Shown here: positions 51,767 to 60,092 of the stretch, piece after piece
Numbering within the stretch: the first letter of the stretch is position 1
How the letters are laid out: the number at the start of each line of letters is the position of its first letter
Notes under the pieces: model-generated
Database searches by the model: none
Seen by the model: only the letters and a program-made list of their open reading frames with translations
Told to the model about the DNA's origin: nothing
Assembly: GCF_029581355.1 (NCBI RefSeq)
Contig: NZ_CP120849.1
Span: 3,256,501 to 3,320,500 of the forward strand
DNA from: Parabacteroides chongii
Lineage (GTDB): Bacteria; Bacteroidota; Bacteroidia; Bacteroidales; Tannerellaceae
Direction: 5' to 3'
Length of the DNA stretch: 64,000 nt
Translations under genes and position numbers: made by a program

Positions 51767-54175
51767 ATGTTGAAACATTATGTAAAAGTCGCCCTTCGGT
51801 TGATAAAGCGGAGTTTTCTGTTCTCTTCAATCAATATGCTGGGATTTGTATTAGGAATGACAGCCGCTTTCCTTATTTACCTTTGGATCGTGGATGAACT
51901 GACGTTCGAGGATTTTCATCGGAACGGAGACACTGTCTACCGTGTAATTGCCGTGAACCGGGACGAGGGCGGACAGACGAAAGAATCCGCCTATACGGTG
52001 GCACCGTTGAGCAAAACATTCCGCGAAGATTTCCCGCAAGTGGAGAACGCAACCTTTATGCTTAACTTCGGCACGCTGAACCTCCATTCGGGAGCCAATC
52101 TGATCGAAGCAAAATATACCTATGTAGATACCACTTTCTTTGATGTATTCAGTTTTCCGGTCCTGGCGGGCGATCCGAATCTGATAAAGAAAGACCCGCA
52201 GCAAATCGTGCTTGCCCGGTCTGCAGCAGAAAAGCTGTTCGGACAAACAGCGGCTGTCGGGAGAGAGGTAACCTGTCAATTCCTGGGGCAGGTCAACCGC
52301 TATAAAGTAGCAGCCGTGCTGGATGTGCCCCGTAAAAGTCATATCCGGTTTGAAGTCTTGCTCAGTGAGCAGGCTTATTTTGAGCCGATGAGCTGGGAGT
52401 ATGTGGAGGGAACCAATGTCTATATCCAGCTTAAAAAAGGAACTGTTCTCTCCGATGCCGACCGGCAGGCGATGAGCCATGCCTGGCAGGACAGGCAGGA
52501 AGACGGACTGGCTTTGGAGTTCCAGCCATTGAAGGATATTCATTTGCATACCTGGTTTAAAGATCCGGAAGTCAGCAACTACGGAAGTATTTCGCAGATA
52601 TGGCTGTTTACCGCCCTGGCATTGCTGATCATTTTTATGGGCGCATTCAACTTTACTACTTTGTCGACCGCACGTGCTTCCCTGCGTTATAAAGAAATCG
52701 GTGTCCGGAAAGTGACAGGGGCGAAACGCCGGATGCTGATCGTGCAGTTCCTGTCGGAAAGTATGGTGCAGGCTTTTCTTTCGCTGGTCCTGGCGTTGGC
52801 ACTGACAGAGCTGTTGTTGCCTTTCTTCAATGTGTTTGTCGACAAGGACATTACTTTGCAGTTCAACTGGCAGACCCTGCTGTTTATCCTGTTCGGTATT
52901 GTCGGGGTCGGCAGCCTGGCGGGGGCTTTTCCGGCTTTTTATATGTCGTCATTCAATCCGTTGCTCGCTTTCAAAGGCGGAAAGGCTACCGGAAAGAAAG
53001 GGATGCTGATCAAAGGATTGGTTTGCGTCCAGTTTGTTCTGGCGATCACGATGCTTTTCTCCACTTCGGTGGTATTCAGGCAACTGCATTACCTGCAGAA
53101 TGCGGACCTGGGGTTGGATAGGGAAGATATGATAGTCGTCAATTGCGGAGAGTTCGAGCTGATGGCTTACTTCGGTGGTCAGGGGATCGACGATTACCGG
53201 CAGGAAGTGATGAAGAACCCGAATGTCAGGGATGTGGCAGGCGGCGTGGAACTGTCGAATTACCTTCGCGGGCATAAGACGGAAGAAACCGTCTTCAACT
53301 GGCAGCGCGAAAACGGACAGGTCGACTCGCTGAAGCTCGTAGGCGTTGTGGGCGACGGTCATTTCATGAAAACCCTGGGACTGACACTGCTCAAAGGAGA
53401 TATGTTCGGTGCCGACAAGAATGCTTATATGGATGGGACATATAGTAAAGAATCGCCTGTCGTGATCAACGAAACGGCGTGGAAGATGATGAATGTGAAA
53501 GATCCGGTCGGCATGATCGTTCAGAATAACGGATGGTTCGGAGAGACTTCCCGGATCGTCGGAGTGGTAAAGGATTTCCATTTCCAGCCGTTGCGTGAGA
53601 AGGTGAAACCTGCCTATCTGTATTATTCCCGCCAGCTGTTGAATACGCTGTATATCAAGATCGCACCGGAGAACAAGGCGGAAACCCTGAAGTTCCTGAA
53701 AGATAAATATGAGGAAATGCGTCCGAATAATGTGTTCTCTTACCGTTTCTTCTCGGATGCGCTGAACCGGAACTATGCCCACGAACAACAGCTGGGGGAA
53801 ATGTTCCTGGTGTTTACGGTATTGGCGATCATCGTGGCGATGATAGGCGTACTGGGACTGGTTGCCCTCGCCACTGCGCAACGGACGAAAGAGATCGGTG
53901 TCCGCAAAGTGAACGGAGCACATTCCGACAGGATCGTGCGGATGTTTTGCCGGGAGTATATGCTTTGGGTGGGGATTGCCTTTGTGGCGGCGTGTCCGCT
54001 CGGTTATCTCCTGATGGTCCGCTGGCTGAGTAACTTTGCTTATCAGACGACGATCAGCTGGTGGCTCTTCCCCGTATCGGGACTGGTCATTTTGCTGATC
54101 ACCATCCTGACAGTGGTATTGCAAACCTGGCATGCCGCTTCCCGGAATCCGGTGGAATCGTTGCGGTATGAATAA
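51767..54175 (+). CDS. ABC transporter permease, MacB/FtsX type (copy 2)
   Basis: An 802-residue paralogue of the preceding permease, 23 bases downstream, closely similar throughout (shared FSSINMLGFVLGMTAAFLIY, YKEIGVRKVTGAKRRM, RNPVESLRYE). The main differences are in the second extracytoplasmic domain (about residues 460-600). The pair could form a heterodimer with two copies of the ATPase encoded next. No membrane-fusion protein or TolC homologue lies in the window, so it is not a classic MacAB-TolC set. Confidence 0.9.
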   Translation: MLKHYVKVALRLIKRSFLFSSINMLGFVLGMTAAFLIYLWIVDELTFEDFHRNGDTVYRVIAVNRDEGGQTKESAYTVAPLSKTFREDFPQVENATFMLNFGTLNLHSGANLIEAKYTYVDTTFFDVFSFPVLAGDPNLIKKDPQQIVLARSAAEKLFGQTAAVGREVTCQFLGQVNRYKVAAVLDVPRKSHIRFEVLLSEQAYFEPMSWEYVEGTNVYIQLKKGTVLSDADRQAMSHAWQDRQEDGLALEFQPLKDIHLHTWFKDPEVSNYGSISQIWLFTALALLIIFMGAFNFTTLSTARASLRYKEIGVRKVTGAKRRMLIVQFLSESMVQAFLSLVLALALTELLLPFFNVFVDKDITLQFNWQTLLFILFGIVGVGSLAGAFPAFYMSSFNPLLAFKGGKATGKKGMLIKGLVCVQFVLAITMLFSTSVVFRQLHYLQNADLGLDREDMIVVNCGEFELMAYFGGQGIDDYRQEVMKNPNVRDVAGGVELSNYLRGHKTEETVFNWQRENGQVDSLKLVGVVGDGHFMKTLGLTLLKGDMFGADKNAYMDGTYSKESPVVINETAWKMMNVKDPVGMIVQNNGWFGETSRIVGVVKDFHFQPLREKVKPAYLYYSRQLLNTLYIKIAPENKAETLKFLKDKYEEMRPNNVFSYRFFSDALNRNYAHEQQLGEMFLVFTVLAIIVAMIGVLGLVALATAQRTKEIGVRKVNGAHSDRIVRMFCREYMLWVGIAFVAACPLGYLLMVRWLSNFAYQTTISWWLFPVSGLVILLITILTVVLQTWHAASRNPVESLRYE

Positions 54176-54202
54176 AACAATAAGAATAATAATAGAAAGA
54201 TC

Positions 54203-54877
54203 ATGATAAAAGCAGTCAATTTAACGAAAGTGTTTCGTACGGAAAGTGTGGAGACGACAGCCCTTAACGGCATTAATCTAGAAATAAACAAAGGAGAGTT
54301 CCTGGCTATTATGGGCCCTTCCGGTTGCGGCAAATCCACCTTGCTCAATTTACTGGGGTTGCTGGATAACCCGACTTCCGGCGAACTGTGGTTTATGGGA
54401 GAGGAGGTTTCCCGTTATACGGAGAACAACCGTACCGACCTGCGGAACGGCAACCTGGGGTTTGTCTTCCAGAGTTTCAACCTGATAGACGAACTGACCG
54501 TATTTGAAAATGTAGAACTTCCTCTGTTGTATGCCGGGGTTCCGGCAAAAGAACGGATAACGCGGGTCAATGCTGCACTCGACCGGATGCAGATCGCTCA
54601 CCGGACGGAACATTATCCGCAGCAACTCTCCGGCGGTCAGCAACAGCGTGTAGCAATAGCCCGTGCCATAGTAACGAATCCGCATATCATCCTTGCCGAC
54701 GAACCGACCGGAAACCTGGACTCTGTAAACGGCAGCGAGGTGATGAACCTGCTTCTCGAATTGAACAAGGAAGGGTCGACCGTTGTCATGGTTACCCACT
54801 CGGAAGAAAACGCACGGATGGCAGGACGGCTGATCCGTATGATGGACGGAAATATCCTGACGGAAAGCTATAAATAA
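54203..54877 (+). CDS. ABC transporter ATP-binding protein, MacB/LolD type
   Basis: A 224-residue ATPase. Walker A is GPSGCGKSTLLNLLGLL (about residues 37-53), the Q-loop FQSFNLIDELTVFENVELPL, the signature LSGGQQQRVAIARAI, Walker B IILADEPTGNLDS and the H-loop VMVTHSEENARMA. Length and motifs are typical of the MacB/LolD/FtsE group that energises FtsX-like permeases. It follows the two permeases by 27 bases and completes the exporter. Confidence 0.95.
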   Translation: MIKAVNLTKVFRTESVETTALNGINLEINKGEFLAIMGPSGCGKSTLLNLLGLLDNPTSGELWFMGEEVSRYTENNRTDLRNGNLGFVFQSFNLIDELTVFENVELPLLYAGVPAKERITRVNAALDRMQIAHRTEHYPQQLSGGQQQRVAIARAIVTNPHIILADEPTGNLDSVNGSEVMNLLLELNKEGSTVVMVTHSEENARMAGRLIRMMDGNILTESYK

Positions 54878-54899
54878 TGTAAAATGATACTTAATCTTG

Positions 54900-54939
54900 C
54901 CCAGGGTGAAGCCATTTTCTTAGTTGGCTTCACCCTGGG
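54900..54939 (+). terminator. Strong hairpin after the ABC operon
   Basis: Perfect 15-bp stem: CCCAGGGTGAAGCCA at 54900-54914 and its complement at 54925-54939, 10-base loop. It lacks a T-run, so it may stabilise the 3' end or terminate by another route. Confidence 0.6.
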
Positions 54940-55038
54940 TGGCTTCCTATAATCATAACGTTCGACCCTCTGACGGATGGATGAACCCGAAAATACCATA
55001 AACTTTTTCTGAACGGACATATATGCTCTGCCATCCTG

Positions 55039-55069
55039 TTTGTGCTTCGCTGAAAATGTTGTACCTTTG
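55039..55069 (+). promoter_or_regulatory. Housekeeping promoter of hpt
   Basis: TTTG (55039-55042), 19 bases, TACCTTTG (55062-55069): a full Bacteroidetes consensus. The predicted start near 55076 gives a 17-base leader. Confidence 0.8.
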
Positions 55070-55092
55070 CTCCCTCGAAAAATAAACGGTAT

Positions 55093-55629
55093 ATGGATAA
55101 GATCCGATTAAAAGACAAAGAATTTGAACTGTTTATCCCGGAAAAAGAGATCAGGGAGGCCATTGCGAAGATGGCTGAACGGATCAAGGCAGATGTAGGC
55201 GACAGCAATCCTCTCTTCGTAGGGGTGTTGAACGGAGCGTTTATGTTTACTGCCGAACTGATGAGGCAGATGGATGCACATTATGAAATTACATTTGCCC
55301 GTTATTCTTCTTACCGGGGTCTCAATACCACCGGAGTTGTTCGCGAGATCATGCCGGTGCAGGCCGATGTGAAAGGACGTACCCTGATCTTGCTCGAAGA
55401 TATCATCGATACCGGCTACACGATGCAGTTCGTGATGGATAAGTTGAGAAACGACGGGGCTGCCGATGTCAAGCTGGCTACGATGTTGTTCAAACCGGAT
55501 TCCCTGAAATGTGATTTGAAGCCCGACTATGTGGGCATACAGATTCCCAGCGATTTTATTGTAGGCTACGGACTGGATTACGACGAGATGGGACGTGCCT
55601 ATCGGGATATATATAAGGTAATAGGTTAA
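55093..55629 (+). CDS. hpt: Hypoxanthine phosphoribosyltransferase
   Basis: A 178-residue purine salvage enzyme that makes IMP or GMP from hypoxanthine or guanine and PRPP. The PRPP-binding motif is LILLEDIIDTGYTMQFV, the early loop is FVGVLNGAFMFTAEL, and DYVGIQIPSDFIVGYGLDYD is the C-terminal base-binding region. Length is typical. It leads a purine/GTPase run (hpt, adk, obg, pgeF) with short gaps from a strong promoter. Confidence 0.96.
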   Translation: MDKIRLKDKEFELFIPEKEIREAIAKMAERIKADVGDSNPLFVGVLNGAFMFTAELMRQMDAHYEITFARYSSYRGLNTTGVVREIMPVQADVKGRTLILLEDIIDTGYTMQFVMDKLRNDGAADVKLATMLFKPDSLKCDLKPDYVGIQIPSDFIVGYGLDYDEMGRAYRDIYKVIG

Positions 55630-55664
55630 AAGGTTATACATTTATATAATTAAGAAACAATATT

Positions 55665-56237
55665 ATGTTGAACGTTGTTATTTTTGGTGCTCCCGGATCA
55701 GGAAAGGGAACACAGAGCGAGTTGATCATTAAAGAGTATGGTTTGGATCACATTTCAACAGGTGATGTGTTGCGTGCTGAGATGAAAGGTGAAACAGAAC
55801 TTGGCAAGATCGCAAAAGATTATATTGAAAAAGGTCAGCTTGTACCGGATGAACTGATTGTCGATATGCTGGCAAAGGTATTGGACAGCAAGGCTGGTTC
55901 TAAAGGTGTTATCTTCGACGGTTTCCCTCGTACTATTCCGCAGGCTAAAGCGCTGAAAGAGATGTTGAACAAACGTGGTACGGATGTATCTGTTATGCTG
56001 AACCTGCAGGTGGAAGAAGAAGAGCTGATCAACCGTCTGCTGGAACGCGGTAAAGTATCAGGACGTTCTGACGACAATTTGGAAACAATCAAATCCCGTC
56101 TGGAAGTTTACCATAACCAGACAGCTCCTTTGGCTGACTACTATGTAGGCGAAGGCAAGCACGTGGGTATTCATGGCATGGGTACAATCGAAGAAATCTT
56201 CGGTCGTATCAAGGAAGCAGTAAATAAAGTAAAATAA
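55665..56237 (+). CDS. adk: Adenylate kinase
   Basis: A 190-residue adenylate kinase (ATP + AMP to 2 ADP). The P-loop is GAPGSGKGTQSELI, then DHISTGDVLRAEMKG, VIFDGFPRTIPQAKAL (AMP site) and LLERGKVSGRSDD (start of a short lid). The short lid has no zinc cysteines, consistent with the short-lid type. It lies 35 bases after hpt. Codon usage shows bias typical of high expression. Confidence 0.97.
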   Translation: MLNVVIFGAPGSGKGTQSELIIKEYGLDHISTGDVLRAEMKGETELGKIAKDYIEKGQLVPDELIVDMLAKVLDSKAGSKGVIFDGFPRTIPQAKALKEMLNKRGTDVSVMLNLQVEEEELINRLLERGKVSGRSDDNLETIKSRLEVYHNQTAPLADYYVGEGKHVGIHGMGTIEEIFGRIKEAVNKVK

Positions 56238-56252
56238 GAAAGAAATAAGAAA

Positions 56253-57419
56253 ATGGCTGAATCAAACTTTGTAGATTACGTAAAGATCTATTGCCGCTCG
56301 GGAAAGGGCGGAAGAGGGTCTTCTCACTTTCGTCGTGAGAAATATATTCCGAAAGGAGGTCCCGACGGAGGCGACGGGGGGAGAGGAGGCCATGTATATC
56401 TTCGCGGTAACCGGAACTACTGGACTCTCCTGCATCTGAAGTTCGAACGTCATATCATGGCGACGAACGGAGAAGGCGGAAGTGCCAAACGCAGCTTCGG
56501 TAAAGACGGTGAAGACCGGGTGATCGAAGTGCCTTGCGGAACCGTAGTATATGATGCCGAAACTGGTGAATATATCTGCGACGTTACCGAAGACGGACAG
56601 GAAGTCATGCTGCTGAAAGGCGGACGAGGCGGATTGGGTAACTGGCATTTCAAAACCTCTACCAACCAGGCGCCCCGTTATTCCCAACCGGGTGAACCGG
56701 CTCAGGAACGTAAAGTGATCCTGCAGTTGAAGCTTCTTGCCGACGTTGGCCTGGTAGGTTTCCCGAATGCTGGAAAGTCTACGTTGCTTTCTGTCGTATC
56801 GGCTGCCAAACCGAAGATTGCGAACTATCCGTTCACGACACTGGAACCGAACCTGGGTATCGTTAGTTATCGTGACCACCGCTCGTTTGTGATGGCGGAT
56901 ATCCCCGGTATCATAGAAGGTGCCAGCGAAGGGAAAGGTCTCGGACTTCGTTTCCTCCGTCATATCGAACGAAACTCGCTGCTTCTGTTCATGATTCCGG
57001 CAGATTCCGACGATATTAAAAAGGAATATGAGATCCTTCATAACGAACTGGTCAAATACAATCCGGAGTTGCTGAGCAAGAGCCGTGTGCTGGCTATCAC
57101 CAAAAGCGATATGCTGGACGACGAGCTGATCGAGGCGCTGTCGGCGGACTTGCCGGAAGGTGTCCCGCATGTGTTTATCTCCTCGATCACCCAGCAAGGC
57201 ATTACGGAACTGAAAGACTTGCTGTGGAAGGAACTGAATAAGGAAACTTTCCATCAGGTCGAGAATATCGTCCATCAGAATATCGATGTGAGTTCTATTC
57301 CGCTGGATGACGACGACGATTTCGTCTTTCCTGTGGATGAGGATGAGGATGAGGATGATCCGGATGAAGAGTATGAAGAATACGAGTGGGACGACGAAGA
57401 TGAAGAAACTGAAAAATAA
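56253..57419 (+). CDS. obg: GTPase Obg/CgtA
   Basis: A 388-residue ribosome-assembly GTPase. The glycine-rich Obg fold covers residues 1-158 ([20 protein letters not shown]). The G domain has G1 [11 protein letters not shown], the switch [11 protein letters not shown]3 [12 protein letters not shown] and G4 TKSD. A highly acidic tail with DDDDD and DEDEDEDD stretches ends the protein. The tail is encoded partly by a 6-bp GATGAG repeat (57337-57357). It starts 16 bases after adk. Confidence 0.97.
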   Translation: MAESNFVDYVKIYCRSGKGGRGSSHFRREKYIPKGGPDGGDGGRGGHVYLRGNRNYWTLLHLKFERHIMATNGEGGSAKRSFGKDGEDRVIEVPCGTVVYDAETGEYICDVTEDGQEVMLLKGGRGGLGNWHFKTSTNQAPRYSQPGEPAQERKVILQLKLLADVGLVGFPNAGKSTLLSVVSAAKPKIANYPFTTLEPNLGIVSYRDHRSFVMADIPGIIEGASEGKGLGLRFLRHIERNSLLLFMIPADSDDIKKEYEILHNELVKYNPELLSKSRVLAITKSDMLDDELIEALSADLPEGVPHVFISSITQQGITELKDLLWKELNKETFHQVENIVHQNIDVSSIPLDDDDDFVFPVDEDEDEDDPDEEYEEYEWDDEDEETEK

Positions 57420-57429
57420 GACAGTTGAA

Positions 57430-58215
57430 ATGTTGCAATTCTCCGGATTAAGCGGAGAATGCAACATTTCTCATTTTATAACGACCCGTCACGGTGGTGT
57501 GAGTACAGGCAACTATGCCACGATGAATCCGGGAGCGTATAGCGGAGACGATTTGGCTTCCGTCCGGATGAACCGGCAACTCCTTTCGGATGTAATCGGA
57601 ATTTCTCCCGAACGGATCTTTGCCCCTTTCCAGATACATGAGGCGGAAATTGGTTGTATCGATGCCGGTTTCCTTTCTCTTACGGAGACGTTGCAGAAAG
57701 AAGCAATGAATGGGAAAGATGCTTTGGTGACCGATATGCCCGGCGTTTGCGTGGCTGTCTCTACGGCTGATTGCGTCCCTGTCCTGGTGTATGCACCGGA
57801 CAAAAAGGTAGTGGCGGCTATCCATGCCGGATGGCGCGGAACGGTAAAACAGATCGTAGCTAAAACCATCGCTTGTATGGCTGACCGTTATTCCTGCGAT
57901 CCTTCCCGAATGATGGCTGGTATTGCCCCGTCGATCGGGCAGGCTGCTTTTGAAGTAGGCGAGGAGGTGGCTGATGCTTTCCGGACAACCGGAGTGGATA
58001 TGGACCGTATCATGAAACGGCATCCTCAGACGGGTAAAGCGCATATCGATCTTTGGGAGGCCAACCGTATTCAATTGCTTCAAGCCGGATTACAGGCAGA
58101 TCGCATCGAGGTTTCGGGTATCTGTACTTATCAGCACGATAAAGATTTTTTCTCAGCCCGTCGGCTGGGTATTAAAAGCGGACGTATCCTGTCCGGCATA
58201 CTAATTAAAGAGTAA
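57430..58215 (+). CDS. pgeF: Peptidoglycan editing factor PgeF (laccase-domain protein)
   Basis: A 261-residue member of the YfiH/PgeF family, originally called multicopper laccase-like, later linked to purine nucleoside and peptidoglycan precursor quality control. The metal-site residues are in STADCVPVLVY, AAIHAGWRGTVKQ and GICTYQHDKDFFSARRLG. I chose 57430 (MLQFSGLSGE), 11 bases after the obg stop. A second in-frame ATG at 57400 ([10 protein letters not shown]) would overlap obg by 20 bases and cannot be excluded. Confidence 0.9.
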   Translation: MLQFSGLSGECNISHFITTRHGGVSTGNYATMNPGAYSGDDLASVRMNRQLLSDVIGISPERIFAPFQIHEAEIGCIDAGFLSLTETLQKEAMNGKDALVTDMPGVCVAVSTADCVPVLVYAPDKKVVAAIHAGWRGTVKQIVAKTIACMADRYSCDPSRMMAGIAPSIGQAAFEVGEEVADAFRTTGVDMDRIMKRHPQTGKAHIDLWEANRIQLLQAGLQADRIEVSGICTYQHDKDFFSARRLGIKSGRILSGILIKE

Positions 58216-58221
58216 TACGAT

Positions 58222-58911
58222 ATGATACATGTTTCTATCTCGGAAGAAATGGCAAAGGCTTGTCCGGAATTGCATGTCGCAATTGTACAATGCGACGTAG
58301 TAAATACAGCATCAGACGAACAATTGTGGAAAGAGATCACGGAAATGGAAACCCTTGTCCGTACCTCCTGCAAGCTGGAAGAGATAAACAAATTCCTGCC
58401 TATACAGGCAACCCGACAGGCTTATAAGCGACTGGGGAAAGATCCGAACCGGTACCGTCCTTCGGCGGAAGCCCTTCGCAGACGTATTCTTCGTGAGTTA
58501 CCTTTATATAAAATAGATACGCTGGTCGATATCATCAATCTTTTGTCTATCCAAAGCGGCTACTCTATCGGTGGGTTCGATGCCGATAAGATCGACGGAA
58601 ACCTGGTCTTGGGAGTCGGTAAGGAGGGTGAGCTTTATCATGGTATCGGGCGTGGCGAACTGAATATAGCCGGTCTTCCGGTATATCGCGATAACCAGGG
58701 AGGCGTTGGAACTCCGACCAGCGATGAGGAACGGACCAAAATCGACCTGCATACGAAAAAGCTGTTAATGATTATAAACGGGTACTTGGGAGAGAGTGGT
58801 TTGCGGGATGCGGTTGCTTATGGTGCCGGTCTTTTAAGCCGATATGTTTCAGCAACAAACTTCGAAATGGAGGAAATAACGCCTGGAAGTAGAGTGAAAA
58901 TATTGTTATAA
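58222..58911 (+). CDS. B3/B4 domain protein
   Basis: A 229-residue protein resembling the B3/B4 tRNA-binding domain of phenylalanyl-tRNA synthetase beta subunit, found alone in many bacteria. Typical segments are TRQAYKRLGKDPNRYRPSAE, LPLYKIDTLVDIINLLSIQ and GVGTPTSDEERTKIDLHTKK. It has been suggested to edit or bind amino acids or tRNA; nothing here decides it. It starts 7 bases after pgeF, so it is in the same transcript. Confidence 0.85.
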   Translation: MIHVSISEEMAKACPELHVAIVQCDVVNTASDEQLWKEITEMETLVRTSCKLEEINKFLPIQATRQAYKRLGKDPNRYRPSAEALRRRILRELPLYKIDTLVDIINLLSIQSGYSIGGFDADKIDGNLVLGVGKEGELYHGIGRGELNIAGLPVYRDNQGGVGTPTSDEERTKIDLHTKKLLMIINGYLGESGLRDAVAYGAGLLSRYVSATNFEMEEITPGSRVKILL

Positions 58912-58976
58912 ACGCGTTAATTATGTTTAGAAACATCAAAAACGCTGCTTTTTATGCTAAAAAACATCTATTTCCT

Positions 58977-59006
58977 TTTGTTTTAATCGATTAATCTCTA
59001 AATTTG
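58977..59006 (+). promoter_or_regulatory. Promoter of the small wHTH gene
   Basis: TTTG (58977-58980), 18 bases, TAAATTTG (58999-59006). The predicted start is near 59013. Confidence 0.7.
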
Positions 59007-59040
59007 CCCCCGTTAACGAATTAACAAAACGAAAAAGAAA

Positions 59041-59241
59041 ATGATCGAATTGATTGGAACAAACGCCGGCCTCGTTTGGAAAGTACTGAATGAAGGCGGA
59101 AAAATGAGTGTAAAGGCAGTAAAGAAAGCAACAAAGATCAAAGCAGAAAAAGACATGTATGCTGCGTTTGGTTGGTTAGCAAAAGAAGGCAAGTTGTCTT
59201 TTGAAGAAGTTGAAGGTGAATTATTTGTTGCGCTGATTTAA
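59041..59241 (+). CDS. Winged helix-turn-helix protein (DUF2582-like)
   Basis: A 66-residue basic protein: IGTNAGLVWKVLNEGGKMSV, VKAVKKATKIKAEKDMYAAF and GWLAKEGKLSFEEVEGELFV, the layout of the small winged-helix family DUF2582. It is present in many Bacteroidetes as a short single-domain protein; its targets are not known. It has its own promoter, and a weak hairpin at about 59264-59297 (AGGGCTGTTC with GGACGGCCTT) may end its transcript. Confidence 0.85.
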   Translation: MIELIGTNAGLVWKVLNEGGKMSVKAVKKATKIKAEKDMYAAFGWLAKEGKLSFEEVEGELFVALI

Positions 59242-59340
59242 TCACGTAACCGATACTAGGTAAAGGAGGGCTGTTCGGATAGTATTTGGACGGCCTTTTG
59301 TGTATCTGTACGTTTTCAGTTTAAAAAAACGGACGGAGTG

Positions 59341-59371
59341 TTGTTTAATTCAATTCAAAATTTTACTTTTG
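59341..59371 (+). promoter_or_regulatory. Promoter of the coiled-coil/zapA operon
   Basis: TTG (59341-59343), 20 bases, TACTTTTG (59364-59371). The predicted start near 59378 lies 12 bases before the ATG at 59390. Confidence 0.6.
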
Positions 59372-59389
59372 TATAGAATTTGGTGTGAA

Positions 59390-59683
59390 ATGACCGAAGA
59401 TCAAAAGAGATTGTTGGCTGTATTTGAGGTTAGAGTTCGTGATTTAATGGAATTATGTAATAAGCAAAACCATAAGATCGACGAGCTCACAACTGTTTTG
59501 AACCATAAAGAGACAGAATTGAAGCAGGCAATGAAAACGATCGAAGAGTTGAATACCAAATGCGATAAGCTGTTGACGGCAAGAGTAGTTTCTGTAAATG
59601 AAGGGGAAATGAAAAGTGCCAGGATGCGTTTATCGAAGTTAGTGCGGGAAGTAGACAAGTGCATTGCACTATTAAACGAATAG
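59390..59683 (+). CDS. Small coiled-coil protein upstream of zapA
   Basis: A 97-residue, mostly helical protein with heptad patterns (LMELCNKQNHKIDELTTVLN, LKQAMKTIEELNTKCDKLLT). I start at 59390 (MTEDQKRLLAVFEV); the 30 codons upstream overlap the promoter. The C-terminal LSKLVREVDKCIALLNE is conserved in style with small partners of cell-division proteins. It lies 5 bases before zapA, so a role with ZapA in division, ZapB-like, is plausible but not shown. Confidence 0.7.
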   Translation: MTEDQKRLLAVFEVRVRDLMELCNKQNHKIDELTTVLNHKETELKQAMKTIEELNTKCDKLLTARVVSVNEGEMKSARMRLSKLVREVDKCIALLNE

Positions 59684-59688
59684 AAGCG

Positions 59689-59985
59689 ATGGACGATAAA
59701 TTTCTTATACATTTAGAAATAGCCGAAAAGAGCTACGGCCTCTGGATTAATCGGGGAGAAGAACAACTTGCGCGGGATGCCGCCAAGCAGATCCGGAATA
59801 AGATTAACCAGTATCGGCAATATTTTGCTAAATCCGATTTGGATGTAAAAGATTTGTTAGCCATGGTTGCTTTTCAATTGTCTATGAGTAATTTGCAATT
59901 GGAAGATAAAAACGATACAAGTCCTATTACAGATAAGATACAGGAGCTCACGGGTGAGTTGGAACGGTATCTGAAGGATAAGTAA
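59689..59985 (+). CDS. zapA: Cell division protein ZapA
   Basis: A 98-residue ZapA that bundles FtsZ filaments at midcell. The N-terminal beta-rich domain has FLIHLEIAEKSYGLWINRGE, then a long helix from EEQLARDAAKQIRNKINQYR through VKDLLAMVAFQLSMSNLQLE and a coiled-coil tail. I start at 59689 (MDDKFLIHLE), 5 bases after the coiled-coil gene. A terminator follows at 60014-60057, separating it from rny. Confidence 0.88.
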   Translation: MDDKFLIHLEIAEKSYGLWINRGEEQLARDAAKQIRNKINQYRQYFAKSDLDVKDLLAMVAFQLSMSNLQLEDKNDTSPITDKIQELTGELERYLKDK

Positions 59986-60013
59986 TTATATAATAATTGT
60001 AAGAAGAGTTTCC

Positions 60014-60057
60014 GCACTGCTCTGCACGGTGAATCGTGTATTGTAGTGTTTTTTTTG
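60014..60057 (+). terminator. Terminator after zapA
   Basis: CACTGC (60015-60020) pairs with GTAGTG (60043-60048) and CACG (60025-60028) with CGTG (60035-60038), around a symmetric internal loop, followed by 8 T. In gammaproteobacteria zapA is followed by 6S RNA; only 107 bases exist here, too few for one. Confidence 0.75.
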
Positions 60058-60092
60058 TTTTTATATATAAATGAATTTAAACTATAAGTAAA

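Noticed and set aside
56262..57467. 401-codon open frame opposite obg
   Set aside because: Antisense to obg; its hydrophobic start is only the complement of the acidic GAT/GAG-rich tail.
59986..60092. 6S RNA between zapA and rny
   Set aside because: The gap is only 107 bases and holds one terminator-type hairpin; a 6S RNA is longer with a large central bubble.
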